Assembly (NCBI GenBank): GCA_018806915.1
Contig: JAGKQI010000105.1
Span: forward strand, 434,001-498,000
DNA: 64,000 nucleotides
Reading direction: 5' to 3'
Source of the DNA: Phytophthora colocasiae
Lineage: Eukaryota; Oomycota; Peronosporomycetes; Peronosporales; Peronosporaceae
This document shows positions 1 through 10,387 of this stretch, one piece after another. Position 1 is the stretch's first letter; the number at the start of each line of letters is the position of its first letter. A program made the position numbers and the translations under genes. The notes under the pieces are model-generated. The model searched no databases. It was not told where the DNA came from and was given only the letters and a program-made list of their open reading frames with translations.

Positions 1-905
1 CGGGTTCTTGTTTTAGGGCTAGTTCACGATCAATAACAACAACACTCTGCTGGCTCAGTCACCTGCGCCGGAACTTCGTTCCTATTTGTATTCAAATGTA
101 ATAGAGTTTTCACCCTTTACGTTCGTCCGTCCGTTCGTTCAATCGTTCGTCCGTCAATCGTTCAATCAATCGTTCACTTCGAACAACTCCCTCGTATCGT
201 CAGCACTAATGATCTTCCTTGGAGCTCCTCGCTGGTGTCGCTACTAGTACCAACTTCACGCACAGGGGTTCCCGTCCAAGTCTCGATCGTATCAGCCTCC
301 ACTCGGTTGTCGTCCTAAGCTACCAGTTCAATCCGTTCGTTCTACTCCCGCTCTCTCCTACTTACCTTCGTCCTTACTCGTTCGTCCGTCCGTCCGTCCG
401 TCAGTCAATCGGTCGTCACCGACAACACTCAACGTCCGTTCTTGTTGCTCGTCGACTCAGTGTCGGGGTAATTTCACTAGTGTGCCTTCGGCCGACTACA
501 GCAATTGTCACCGTCGGGGCCTCTCTCCGTCAACGTCAATTCGATGCTCTCGCTGTCGAGCAAATTCTAGACTGTCGTTGTCGTTGCAAATTCCAGACTG
601 AGACTCGAGTCCTTGCTTCCGTTCATCGTTCGTTTCCACATGCGAAGAGGCTGACTGAGATCCACGTCGGAACCACCCAGATCTTCGTCGTTTCCAGTAA
701 TTGTCATCGTTTGCGACGTCGTCTGCCAATCACCGTCATCGGGGTGAGCCGAAGTCGTTATTTCTCCTTCGTCCCGATTGTCTAGCGTTCGTCCATCAAG
801 GCCAACTTCAACTTGTGGCGTTCTTCGATCATTCACGGCAGCTACATTCACCCGTCCGATATCATTGGCCGTTGTCTCTTCAAGATGCGCACTAATCCTG
901 TTACA
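1..905 (-). repeat. 3' LTR of the gypsy element (lacks its last ~8 bp)
   Basis: This block aligns with 9189-10092 with about five differences in 905 bp, seen for example as GGG/GG near position 15. On the minus strand it starts TGTAACAG at 905, directly after a polypurine tract. The complete copy ends CGAGACA, so this copy lacks about 8 bp at the window edge. It is rich in simple TTCG/TCCG tetranucleotide runs (about 121-175 and 380-405). Long open frames on the plus strand here are by-products of that composition. Confidence 0.9.
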
Positions 906-3900
906 CGCCTTCTCCTTCTCCAGAGTCTTCCACGACTCTGGCGGCTTGAAAGAACTGTTCATAGTCCCGCATTGAGACCCAAAACGTTCCGTCCTCGCGC
1001 CCAGATCGCTGACTATTTCTTCGTTCGTCATCTTCACGTAGCGGCTGCAACTCAACCTCAAGGACATACTGTCCGGCTGCATTCCTTCGACGTCGTCTTC
1101 GAAGTTCCACCAACATGCCACGTTGTTTGTCGTTTTCATTCGCACTCGGAACTGTTCGCTCCTTTCGTTTTGATACTCGTCCAGCCGCGACTTCATTAAT
1201 TTGAGCCGTCGTTGTTCGATCAGTCGTTCCGGTCGTCGTTGCACTCGATTCCCGTTCAAGCGTACCTTCATCCGTCAATTCGTCAATGATATCGTCTCCT
1301 ACGCTTTGCAACACTTGGCCGGGGTGGTGGTATCTCACCAGAAATGAAACATGAGCTATTAACAGCTCCCCGCCTCCGTCCTGATCTTCTCTTCGTAGCA
1401 GTAGGTTATCATAACCCGCGGGTTCAAGTACTCGTACCGGTCCGATCCAAGAGTGCACAAATTTAGAAGCTTTCGATCCTCTCGGAGGTCGAAACACCCA
1501 CACTCTGTCGCCTGGTTCAAAGTCTCGTCCCGTTCTTGATTTCCTATCATAGTACTTTGCTTGTCGAGCTTGTTCGCGCTCTCTTGCCACTTCCGCACAT
1601 TCATGTCCCGCTTTCAGCGTCTTTAGCAGCTTCTGATGATGTTCTAACAGGTCACCTGCTTCAGTCACATGTGTACTCCGCAATAATTCGTTCGGTGTCC
1701 TCAACTTTCGTCCCATCATCAATTCGTTAGGTGACAACGCCACTGTCGAGTGTTTACCCGAGTTGTATGAGTAGACAGCAAAATCCACCCAGTTATCCCA
1801 GTCGCATTGCCGTTCGTCACTCATGTAGGTCGCCACACAATCCTTCCAAGTCCTATGGAACCGTTCCACTAGTCCAATCATCTGAGGTCGGTACGGCACT
1901 GGATTCGTCTGTTGAGCCTGCAATAGTCTCACCAGCTCATCAATAACTTTGCCCGTCAACTCTGGGGATCCGTCCGTCAACAGCTCCCTAAAAGGTCCAA
2001 ACTTCAAGACAATCTCCTTCATCAGGAAGCTCGCAACTTTGTCCGCTTCATGGGTCTCCATCGTCGTGGCAACTGCGCCATGTCGTGTCACGTACTCCAG
2101 CGCTGCAATCACATACCGTTGTCCGTTCTCGCCAACAGGTAAGGGCCCTGCTACGTCTAATGCCCAGCGATCGCCAACGTCTCCTCCTCGTAAACTTCGC
2201 AACGGAGGTACAATTTCTTTCGGCTTCGCTTTCCGGCTACCACATTCTTGACATCCTCGTATCCAGCATTTCACGTCTTTTGCCAAGTTTGGCCACCAAT
2301 ACACTTGTGAAATTCTCGCTTGAGTGTGCGTCGTCCGTAAGTGTCCAGCCCATATTGAGTCATGACATTCTTTGAATGCAATTGGTCGTAACACTGCAGG
2401 TAATATCACCCGTATGCCATTCGTCGTTTCGATCACAGCCATACCGTAGCTCGTCGTCACTCGCATGTTTCGATACTCGCCGTCTTTGATTAATCTTTGG
2501 ACCAGTTTACTCTGCATCTGAGCTTCACAGATTTCTTCGTCCGTTAACTGCAAGGTGTCACCCTGTTCCCGTCTCCGTTGACGTTCATCACGTGCTCGTT
2601 CGTGTTCACCCCAACGCGCATCATTCGTACTCGTCCGCTGAATCGTTACACTGGTCGCCGGTCCTCGTATCGGCACCGTGTTCGTCGTTCGCAACTCCGT
2701 CACTTCGTTGGTTTCGGTTCGTAGTGTGTCATCAGCATTAGTGGTGGCAACTTCAACTGACAAGGTGCTTTTGGTTGGTGACCCGCTCCTCGTTTCCTTC
2801 GTTGTCCGTCCACGGTCAGTCATCGACCCACTCGCGGTCACTTCAGCATCTTCATACATTCGTTGTACCTCATTGGTCTCGTTAGGGGTCCGTTTCAATG
2901 CTTCGCTCCGCGATATTGGTTTCTTCACGTGTATGTCGTTCGGTAACAGCTTTTTGTCCTTCTTCTTTTGCCGTTTTCCAGTCTTAGCACTTCGAACCTG
3001 CTCCGTTGTCGTCATACAACGTGCGCCACTCGTACTCGTCGCTTTAATCGTCTCCGTGCTCTTCGTTTGATCGTCCGCCGTCCCTCGCTTCTTTCGTTTC
3101 CTCCGTCCTGCTGCAGCCAACGTCTTCGATACGACCGGAGCTCTGGATAACGCATCAGCAACTACATTCGTACTGCCCGGCCGGTATTCAACAGTAAAAT
3201 CATATTCTTGAAGAATCAGCGCCCAGCGATGTAATTTACCCGTCAGGTTCGTACTAGTCATCAACCATTTCAGGGCTGCGTGGTCCGTCACCACTACAAA
3301 TCGTCGTCCGTACAGGTAGGGTCTGAAAAGTTTGATAGCCCATACTACCGCGAGACATTCTAACTCAGTAATTCCGTACTTGGCTTCAGCGTCATTGTTC
3401 ACTTTACTTGCATAAGCCACAGGTTGCCATCCGTCGCCTCCATCCTGCATCAGACTCGCTCCCAGTCCTATCGTAGAAGCATCCGTACTCAATCGAAATG
3501 GCAATCGAAAATCCGGGTACCTCAACACCGGTTTCGTCGTCAATATTTTCTTTACCGCGAGGAACGCTTCCTCTTGTGAAGCTCCCCATTTCCACTTCAC
3601 TTTCTTACGCAGCAGCGTCGTCAGTGGCTCCATCAAAGTACCGAATCCTGGCACAAATTTTCGGTAGTAACCTGCGAGATGCACGAATCTCTTCACTTCC
3701 ACAGCATCGTTCGGCTTTGGAAAATCTCGCACGGCAGTCACCAATCGATCCAGTGGTCGTACACCTTCTTTCGACAATTCGTGGCCCAAGTACTCCATCG
3801 ATTCAGTTGCAAATACACACTTCTTCAATTTGAGCGTCAAACCCGCTTGAGACAGTCGCTCTAACAAACAAGCTTTCAGCTCGACCACGTGTCGCTCAAT

Positions 3901-6217
3901 GCCACCTCTCGTATAGATTACGATATCGTCCAGGTACACCAAGCAAGTCGACCAAGTAAGACCTCGCAATACTCCGTTCATCATTCGCTGAAACGTGGAA
4001 GGTGCGTTCATTAGTCCAAAAGGCATTCGTAGGAATTGATACAGTCCCTGTTTCGTCATGAAAGCCGTCTTCACTTTGTCTCGTAATGCCATTAGAATCT
4101 GCCAGTAACCTGCTTTCAAATCAAGTGTTGAGAATAACAGTGCTCCACCAAGCGCTTCCAACGTTTCATCAATTCGTGGTAAGGGATAGACATCTTTCCG
4201 TGTGATTTTATTCAGTGCTCGATAATCCACGCAGAATCTGACCTCTCCATCCTTCTTACGTACTAATACGACAGGAAAACCCCAAGCACCGTTTCCCTCC
4301 TCGATCACTCCGGCCGCCAACATCTTCTTTACGTTTTCCTCGATAATTGCGTCGTCAGCATGTGCTTGTCGTCTCCTCTTCAGCATGATGGGAGCAGCAT
4401 CCCCTGTGTCAATGTGATGTTCTACTGGTAGTGCCGTCGGTGGCGGACAATCACCCGTAGTCTCTACCAGATTCCTATAGGCTCGTAACAACTTCAGAAC
4501 CAACTCTCGGCTGTCGTCATCCTCCACACCGATCCTTACGTTGTCTTCGTCTTTGAGAGGTTCTTGACTGCTTATTCCGTTCAGCCAAGTCTTCACTCGA
4601 TTGCGTTCCAATTCACCATTGATTTCAAGGACTTCCATGTCATCATCAATTGGTATCCAGACTCCAAGCTCTTTCTTCGAGGGTAACTTCGTTCTTCCTG
4701 GTGCTGCGTTGATCATGGGTACTACTGCTTTACCGTTCTTCGCTCGTGTTACCGTTGAGGCCAACATCACTGCTCCTGTACATCGCGTTGGCACAAACAT
4801 GCCAAGTTCACCGTCCGCAGCAGCAACCGATACTTCAACAGGCGTTACGGCATTTCCAGTCAACTGTGTACGTCTCGTCATCCGAACCTTTGCAATGCGT
4901 GCCCTCGCGCCGTCATCAATTATTTCGTTCGTCCGGAAGGGTATAATGAATCTTCGTTGCTTCTCTCGATACGTCAGTTCATTGCGCTCGAAATCCAGTT
5001 TGGCATTGTGTTGCTTCAGGAAGTCCACACCCAGCAAGAACTCGTCGTCGCATCCATCCACAATGCACGCATCCACACAAACAGTTTCTCCAAACACCGT
5101 TTGCATATGGAACCGCCACATACCAACAACGTCCAACAAGAATCCACCGATCCCTTCGACAAAGTCCACTGGTGGCTCAACGTCCAGTAGGTCCCCATGT
5201 TGCATCCATTCTGTGCCGGCAACTGTGTATCGCGCACAGCTATCGAGCTTAATGTCCTTCCAATTGCGATTCACCCGAACTTTTGCAGTCGGTAAACCAT
5301 CTTTGGAACGCACATATTCGTCACCGTCATCGTTCGGCACTGCGATCGTCGTTGTGGTTTCACGGGTTTTCTTCACCAGCTTCACCGGGATCGTCTTTTC
5401 CGTTTCATGGCTTCCGGTCGACAAAGGATTCGCTCTCCGTTCGCGTCGTCTCTCCGCCAATTTCTGCAACGCTGTGTGTGCATCATTTCGTCGTGCCTGA
5501 ATTAGTCGTTCGCGTCGACTATTCTCGCGTTGTTTACATTCTCGCTGGAGGTTCTGCTTCTCCCGTCGTCGTTGTCGAGCGGTTCGTCGCGCGAGTCGTC
5601 GTTGCAACCGTCGTTCAGCAGTCACCCGTCGTCGCTTCATCGCTCTTTCTTCTCCATCCGGCTCCGGTTCCGTCTCGCCTTCTCCAGTAGCGACTTCACC
5701 ACTGGTAGTAGTCTGGTCGTCACTGGGTTCGCACGCGCCTTCTCCAGCTTCAACTCCGTCCGTACCAGGACTGCCTTCAGCTGCACTGTTCGCGCCTTCT
5801 TCAGGGGTTGATCCGTTCACTGCTGTTGTCGAGACCAGTTCCAAAGTTCGTTCGTTGTTAAGCTCCGTCGTCATCCTCATATCCACGGGATTCCCGGCCT
5901 CCATACTCGAACTAATGCCGTTTTCGTTCGCACCAGGGGTCTCAACCTCCGACAGTTCCTCTAGTCGTATTCGTCTGAATTTCTTCGTTGCCATAGCAGG
6001 TCGTACCGTAGCCACATAGATCGCTGCTCGATCCCCATCGCGTTCCTCACCTTCATTCTTCAGTTGCTCCATCGTTCGTACCACACCATCATCTTGAGAC
6101 GTTATCTCCGGCAGCTCGTGTCTCTTGGGCACACCACCGTCATCACCATCTCGTTGTCGGAGAGTCTCTCGGGTTACCGGACGTCGTACCTCCGCTACTA
6201 CGCCCGGGTATCGTTTC
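901..6217 (-). CDS. pol: Pol polyprotein of Ty3/gypsy element
   Basis: The frame is uninterrupted from the slippery site to a TAA inside the LTR, about 1770 codons. Counting from 6132, an Arg-rich segment (about 160-235) is followed by a retropepsin-like domain with LDSCARYTVAG at about 296, which has Cys where most family members have Gly. Reverse transcriptase follows, with FCVDYRALNK and the YLDD catalytic motif near 733, then RNase H (LSTDAST near 882, TDHAALKWL). The integrase has an HHCC zinc finger (H..H..C..C near 1255-1290) and a D,D,E core (LDVAGP, TDGSPEL, GLVERFHR). No ATG is needed because the frame overlaps gag and would be reached by -1 frameshifting at 6213-6219. Functions follow from the families; activity is not shown by sequence. 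Confidence 0.93.
908..921 (-). other. Polypurine tract (plus-strand primer) inside pol
   Basis: On the minus strand GGAGAAGGAGAAGG lies two bases before the LTR start TGTAACAG. This is the expected place and composition for the primer of plus-strand DNA synthesis. It is still coding: it encodes the last Gly-Glu-Gly-Glu-Gly residues of pol, and the pol stop codon TAA (901-903) is formed by bases 3-5 of the LTR. Confidence 0.75.
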
Positions 6218-8438
6218 CCGACGCCTTCTTTGTTTCTTCGGCGCGCTTCTGCAAGTACTCGTCGTTGCGTTTCTTGGCGTCTTCGTTAGGGCAATCTCTC
6301 GCGAAGTGTCCTCTCTTGTAGCACGCGAAACACTTCGGTTCATTTGGGCACTGCGATGACCAGTGACTATTCTGTCCGCAATGAAAACATGGTCGATTGG
6401 TGTTATCACTTCGTCCTTGTCTTCCATACGTCGATGAATGTGCCTCCACTATTCGGGTTGTTCCGTAGGGTTGATCTTCTGCTGATGTCCGCTTCACGGC
6501 TGCAGTAGGTGGAATCGTCCTCGTCTTCTGTCGCTTCGTTCGCTTCTCGTCGGGTTCATCTTCACTACTTGTGTCCAGCATCTCACGTTTCATTTTCTTC
6601 CGTTCTTTGGCTAACGGCGCATCCACCTTGGACTTCTGTTTACCTTTCTTTTTCTCAGCTCGTTTCTTTCCACTGTTGCCAGTCGGCGCCCAGAATCGTC
6701 CATTCCACTTTTGCCCTGGTGGAAGTTCAAATACTCCAGCTGGCCAGTTGTACACGCCCTGTTGGTTGTTACAGATAGCAAGAGCATCCGTGGTTTCCGC
6801 CGTCGCTTTGCTACTTTCCACGTCTTTCTCACTTCCTTCTGTCGGCAACGTCAACGTACCAACTCCCGGGATCACTACCATGCGACCTTCGCTTCCTGCT
6901 GGTGGTCGGTATTGAGTTTGCGTCGCTAGCTGATTTCCAGCCACATAATCCATCGGGTCGTCAATTTCGATTGCTTTTTCCACAGCTTCTTCCAAGGTTC
7001 GAGGTACCGGTGGTTGTTTGACCAGTTGTCTTACTGTCCGATCAATGCATCGATAGAACTGCGCCAGAAACACTCGTTCGCTGACTTCATTCCTGTCGGC
7101 CGCCTCACGCAACCCCGCCGCGAAATCCGCATATGGTTCCTGGTGGAATCGGCATCGTGCATTTACTCGAGCTTCAGCAGCAGACTTATCCACACGAGGT
7201 CCGTATCGTCGCAACAAGGCCACTTTCAATTTCGTCCAAGTGCGGTCTCGACGGTGCAGTCTTCTATCCATATTCACCCACCATCTCGCCGCGCTCTCCA
7301 TCAATTTATTCCCAAGGATGAAGTACAAGGAGTGGTCAGACCATTCGCCTCGTCCCGATTCTTTGGCTCCCTTCAGTGCCAAGTCTACCCACGTCGATAC
7401 TGATGCTCGTGGCGTCGGTGTAAAGCTCGGAAGTTCTAAGTCCTTGATGTTCCTCACTCGTCGTCGTCGTGATTCATCATGGTGCCGTGGTTCTCGTCTT
7501 CCATGGTGTCGCCGTCGTTCATGGTGTTCACGTCGCCTACCGTGTCTTCGGGGTTCTCGCCGACCGTCACGTTCCGAATCACTTGAGTCGCTAGACTCAT
7601 TGGAACTATCCTGGCTTTCAGAGCTACTGCTTCGGCTGCTACTCCGTTCACGTCGGCCCCGTCGCTCGTCATCAGCACCGTCATCGCTCGAGCTACCATT
7701 TCCATCGGGTGAGTCTCTTCCTGGTGGGGCTCCTTGTTGTCGGTGTCGTTGAGGTCGTTCCTCTCGTAGTTCCCGGTGGTGGCGATCTCTCCTGCGTGAT
7801 TCACTTCTTCGTCGGCGTTCACGGCTCCGTTCACGTCCTCGTGGCCTTCGTTCGTTATCGTCATTATTCCGTCTTCGGGTGGCTAAGTTCTTCACTTGTT
7901 GACGTGGCCTCTGTCCCTGCGACCTCGCCGCATGTCGTCGGGGTCGTTCTTCCAGGTCAGAGTCACTACTTGGGCGTTCAGAATCCGGGTCGTCCCTTTC
8001 GTCACGTTGGTTAGCTCGATCAAATACTCCAGATTCACCGTGCTTTACGCGTCGCCTTGGTGGTTTTCGTTCAAGCTCGCCATCGTTCGACACGTCACCT
8101 TCATCAAGTGCTTCGGCTCCTGAGTTACTCAATTGCGCGGTTACTTGTTGCAGGTCAGTTGCCAATTTCTTCAACCTGGTGGAAACCTTCGTTCCCGTTC
8201 CGGTTCTGGCGGCTAACTTTCTCATTGTACGCGTCAGGTTGACGATTTCTGCCTCCGTGGGTTCCTGAGTGTTGTCGGATAGCTCCTCGTACGGTTCCGT
8301 AGCGGCATCACTGGTAGGATCTATCACTGGTTCCGTCATCTCGGTTCCTGATGCCTCATTGTTCCGCGGCTGATCAACACCCAGTGGCGTCGAGGTCCCA
8401 TCGTCAACGTCATTATCTTCAGTCTTCTCTTCGACTTC
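6198..8438 (-). CDS. gag: Gag protein, N-terminally truncated
   Basis: Gag is the structural capsid/nucleocapsid protein of the retrotransposon. From the first internal ATG (8339) it has 713 codons. A long charged segment rich in Arg, Ser, Asp and His (about residues 100-310) precedes a capsid-like region. Two CCHC zinc knuckles near 650-685 (CFHCGQNSHWSSQC and CFACYKRGHFARDC) mark the nucleocapsid. Upstream of 8339 the same frame stays open for 33 more codons and keeps the acidic Glu/Asp/Thr character, then meets the unrelated B12D-like sequence at 8438/8439. The true start codon has therefore probably been lost and 8339 is not the original N-terminus. Confidence 0.85.
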   Translation of the reverse strand, partial: EVEEKTEDNDVDDGTSTPLGVDQPRNNEASGTEMTEPVIDPTSDAATEPYEELSDNTQEPTEAEIVNLTRTMRKLAARTGTGTKVSTRLKKLATDLQQVTAQLSNSGAEALDEGDVSNDGELERKPPRRRVKHGESGVFDRANQRDERDDPDSERPSSDSDLEERPRRHAARSQGQRPRQQVKNLATRRRNNDDNERRPRGRERSRERRRRSESRRRDRHHRELREERPQRHRQQGAPPGRDSPDGNGSSSDDGADDERRGRRERSSSRSSSSESQDSSNESSDSSDSERDGRREPRRHGRRREHHERRRHHGRREPRHHDESRRRRVRNIKDLELPSFTPTPRASVSTWVDLALKGAKESGRGEWSDHSLYFILGNKLMESAARWWVNMDRRLHRRDRTWTKLKVALLRRYGPRVDKSAAEARVNARCRFHQEPYADFAAGLREAADRNEVSERVFLAQFYRCIDRTVRQLVKQPPVPRTLEEAVEKAIEIDDPMDYVAGNQLATQTQYRPPAGSEGRMVVIPGVGTLTLPTEGSEKDVESSKATAETTDALAICNNQQGVYNWPAGVFELPPGQKWNGRFWAPTGNSGKKRAEKKKGKQKSKVDAPLAKERKKMKREMLDTSSEDEPDEKRTKRQKTRTIPPTAAVKRTSAEDQPYGTTRIVEAHSSTYGRQGRSDNTNRPCFHCGQNSHWSSQCPNEPKCFACYKRGHFARDCPNEDAKKRNDEYLQKRAEETKKASGNDTRA
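6213..6219 (-). other. Putative -1 ribosomal frameshift site, GGGAAAC
   Basis: The gag frame reads TCG GGA AAC GAT here, so the canonical X XXY YYZ heptamer G GGA AAC is in the zero frame, five codons before the gag stop. The pol frame is -1 relative to gag and is open from 6285 down to 901, so slippage here continues directly into pol. The allowed overlap is only about 88 bp, and this is the obvious canonical heptamer in it. A downstream stimulatory structure was not established. Confidence 0.75.
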
Positions 8439-8713
8439 GGACCACCGACAGCGGCACTTTCCCCGTCGTCATCATCTGCAGCTTCGCCGCCGTGGCCGCG
8501 GGTGCCTCGGCCAGTCGCTACCTGCTGCACAACCCGGACGTGTGCTTCGACAAGAGCAAGCGCAACAGCTCCATGCACTACCAGAGTGAGGACGGTGCGG
8601 ACTGGCGCGCACGTCGCTTCCGGTTCGCCAACCTGCACCGCAACGCCATCAACCAGTCGCGTCAGTTCGACCCGGCGTTCGCCAAGGAGGAGAACAAGAA
8701 CGTCACCAGATAA
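8439..8713 (+). pseudogene. 5'-truncated copy of B12D/NDUFA4-like gene (copy C)
   Basis: From GGACCACCGACAG to the TAA the sequence appears identical to the intact copies at 12132-12452 (+) and 10388-10708 (-). It lacks the first 15-16 codons and the whole promoter region, which are replaced by retrotransposon gag sequence. An ATG at 8351, in antisense gag, is in frame and would give a 120-residue chimera, but no promoter is visible, so it is treated as a broken copy. The identity to the other copies argues for very recent duplication or gene conversion. Confidence 0.8.
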
Positions 8714-8980
8714 GGAGACGGCTTTGGACGCCTATTCCTTCTAGTATCGAGTTTGTATCGAACGAGATCGATACACTATAACTTGAAGCGGGTGCTGCGC
8801 TCGCTTCTGTAAACATGTACTATTGCTTTTTCAGTCATGCTTTCTGTAAAAATGAAATGCGGGTTCTATCCTTCAGCTGCATAAATTGACTTTTGTCCCT
8901 AAAACTAGGCGACCATGTCGGCTTTCGTTTGTTGATGATTCACTTTCGGTAATGTATGCTACGCCATCTACAGTTGGAAA
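8714..8980 (+). repeat. Left arm of inverted duplication (3' flank of copy C)
   Basis: The 3' flank of copy C aligns with the reverse complement of 10115-10387, the 3' flank of copy B, up to a shared CATCTACAG. There are many substitutions and small indels (roughly 10-15% by eye). The two flanks and their coding parts form a tail-to-tail inverted repeat whose centre contains the solo LTR. From 8981 to 9180 no gene or recognisable element is visible. Confidence 0.75.
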
Positions 8981-9180
8981 AGTTATCCAAAACTTGTTTT
9001 GACTCTGCAGTAAAGGAAATTTGTAGCATTGCTTCAGTTCCTGGAAAAGCAAGAAAAATTATCCGTTATGATCATGCAAGTGCGTCAAGTATTGTTGCCC
9101 TCCGACTGGGATAGTTTTGTGACGAACCCAATACGCCTGTTCGCTAGCGGATCGTATGGCTGACAGTACTTATCTACGTT

Positions 9181-10092
9181 TGTCTCGCCGGGTTCTTGTT
9201 TTAGGCTGGTTCACGATCAATAACAACAACACTCTGCTGGCTCAGTCACCTGCGCCGGAACTTCGTTCCTATTTGTATTCAAATGTAATAGAGTTTTCAC
9301 CCTTTACGTTCGTCCGTCCGTTCGTTCAATCGTTCGTCCGTCAATCGTTCAATCAATCGTTCACTTCGAACAACTCCCTCGTATCGTCAGCACTAATGAT
9401 CTTCCTTGGAGCTCCTCGCTGGTGTCGCTACTAGTACCAACTTCACGCACAGGGGCTCCCGTCCAAGTCTCGATCGTATCAGCCTCCACTCGGTTGTCGT
9501 CCTAAGCTACCAGTTCAATCCGTTCGTTCTACTCCCGCTCTCTCCTACTTACCTTCGTCCTTACTCGTTCGTCCGTCCGTCCGTCCGTCAGTCAATCGGT
9601 CGTCACCGACAACACTCAACGTCCGTTCTTGTTGCTCGTCGACTCAGTGTCGGGGTAATTTCACTAGTGTGCCTTCGGCCGACTACAGCAATTGTCACCG
9701 TCGGGGCCTCTCTCCGTCAACGTCAATTCGATGCTCTCGCTGTCGAGCAAATTCTAGACTGTCGTTGTCGTTGCAAATTCCAGACTGAGACCCGAGTCCT
9801 TGCTTCCGTTCATCGTTCGTTTCCACATGCGAAGAGGCTGACTGAGATCCACGTCGGAACCACCCAGATCTTCGTCGTTTCCAGTAATTGTCATCGTTTG
9901 CGACGTCGTCTGCCAATCACCGTCATCAGGGTGAGCCGAAGTCGTTATTTCTCCTTCGTCCCGATTGTCTAGCGTTCGTCCATCAAGGCCAACTTCAACT
10001 TGTGGCGTTCTTCGATCATTCACGGCAGCTACATTCACCCGTCCGATATCATTGGCCGTTGTCTCTTCAAGATGCGCACTAATCCTGTTACA
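9181..10092 (-). repeat. Complete solo LTR of the gypsy family (912 bp)
   Basis: On the minus strand the copy begins TGTAACAG (10092) and ends CGAGACA (9181), giving TG...CA termini. It is almost identical to 1-905. The sequence on its left in the direction of transcription has no tRNA-complementary primer binding site beginning TGG, and no gag lies next to it, so it is not simply the 5' LTR of the neighbouring element in its original place. The flanks (ACGTT left, GTTTC right) do not give a perfect 4-5 bp target duplication, so recombination or rearrangement probably shaped it. Confidence 0.85.
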
Positions 10093-10114
10093 GTTTCAAC
10101 AGAACATGAACACT

Positions 10115-10387
10115 CATCTGTCTGTAGATGACATAGCATACTTTATCGAAAGCGAATTATCAACAAACGAAAGCCCGCATGGTCGATTAGTTCCAGGGAC
10201 GAAAATCAATAGATTCATGCAGCTGGGGGGATACAACTCGCATTTCATTTTTACAGAAAGCATGACTGAAAAAGCAATAGTACATGTTTACAGAAGCGAG
10301 CGTAGCACCCGCTTCAATTTACAGTGGATCGATCTCGTTCGATATCAAACTCGATACTAGAAGGAATAGGCGTCCAAAGCCGTCTCC
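10115..10387 (-). repeat. Right arm of inverted duplication (3' flank of copy B)
   Basis: Read on the minus strand this is the 3' flank of copy B. It matches 8714-8980 imperfectly and ends about 30 bp from the solo LTR. Copy A (12453 onward) matches neither flank beyond about 12 bp after its stop codon. Copies B and C are therefore more closely related to each other in their flanks than to copy A. Confidence 0.75.

Larger units (their letters stand above)
1..8438 (-). mobile_element. Ty3/gypsy LTR retrotransposon, 5'-truncated
   Basis: The element is read on the minus strand: gag, then pol, then a 3' LTR that runs off the left edge of the window. Pol carries protease, reverse transcriptase, RNase H and integrase in the Ty3/gypsy order. 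Both reading frames are open, so the copy is young. The 5' end is missing: gag sequence stops at 8438, where it meets a B12D-like gene fragment, so the 5' LTR, primer binding site and leader are absent. Because of that loss this copy should not be able to transpose autonomously. The solo LTR at 9181-10092 is about 99% identical to its 3' LTR, which shows recent activity of the family. Confidence 0.92.

Noticed and set aside
219..1199. Long plus-strand frames in the LTR and pol end
   Set aside because: They repeat in both LTR copies and are antisense to pol; the CGTC/TTCG-rich composition leaves frames open by chance. No domain or promoter.
8351..8713. 120-codon chimeric frame from antisense gag into the B12D-like fragment
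   Set aside because: Its first 29-30 codons are antisense retrotransposon sequence and no core promoter is visible; kept as a truncated copy and noted as a finding, not as a gene.
9181..10092. Solo LTR read as the 5' LTR of the neighbouring element
   Set aside because: No primer binding site follows it, and 740 bp of host gene and unrelated sequence separate it from gag, which is itself truncated.
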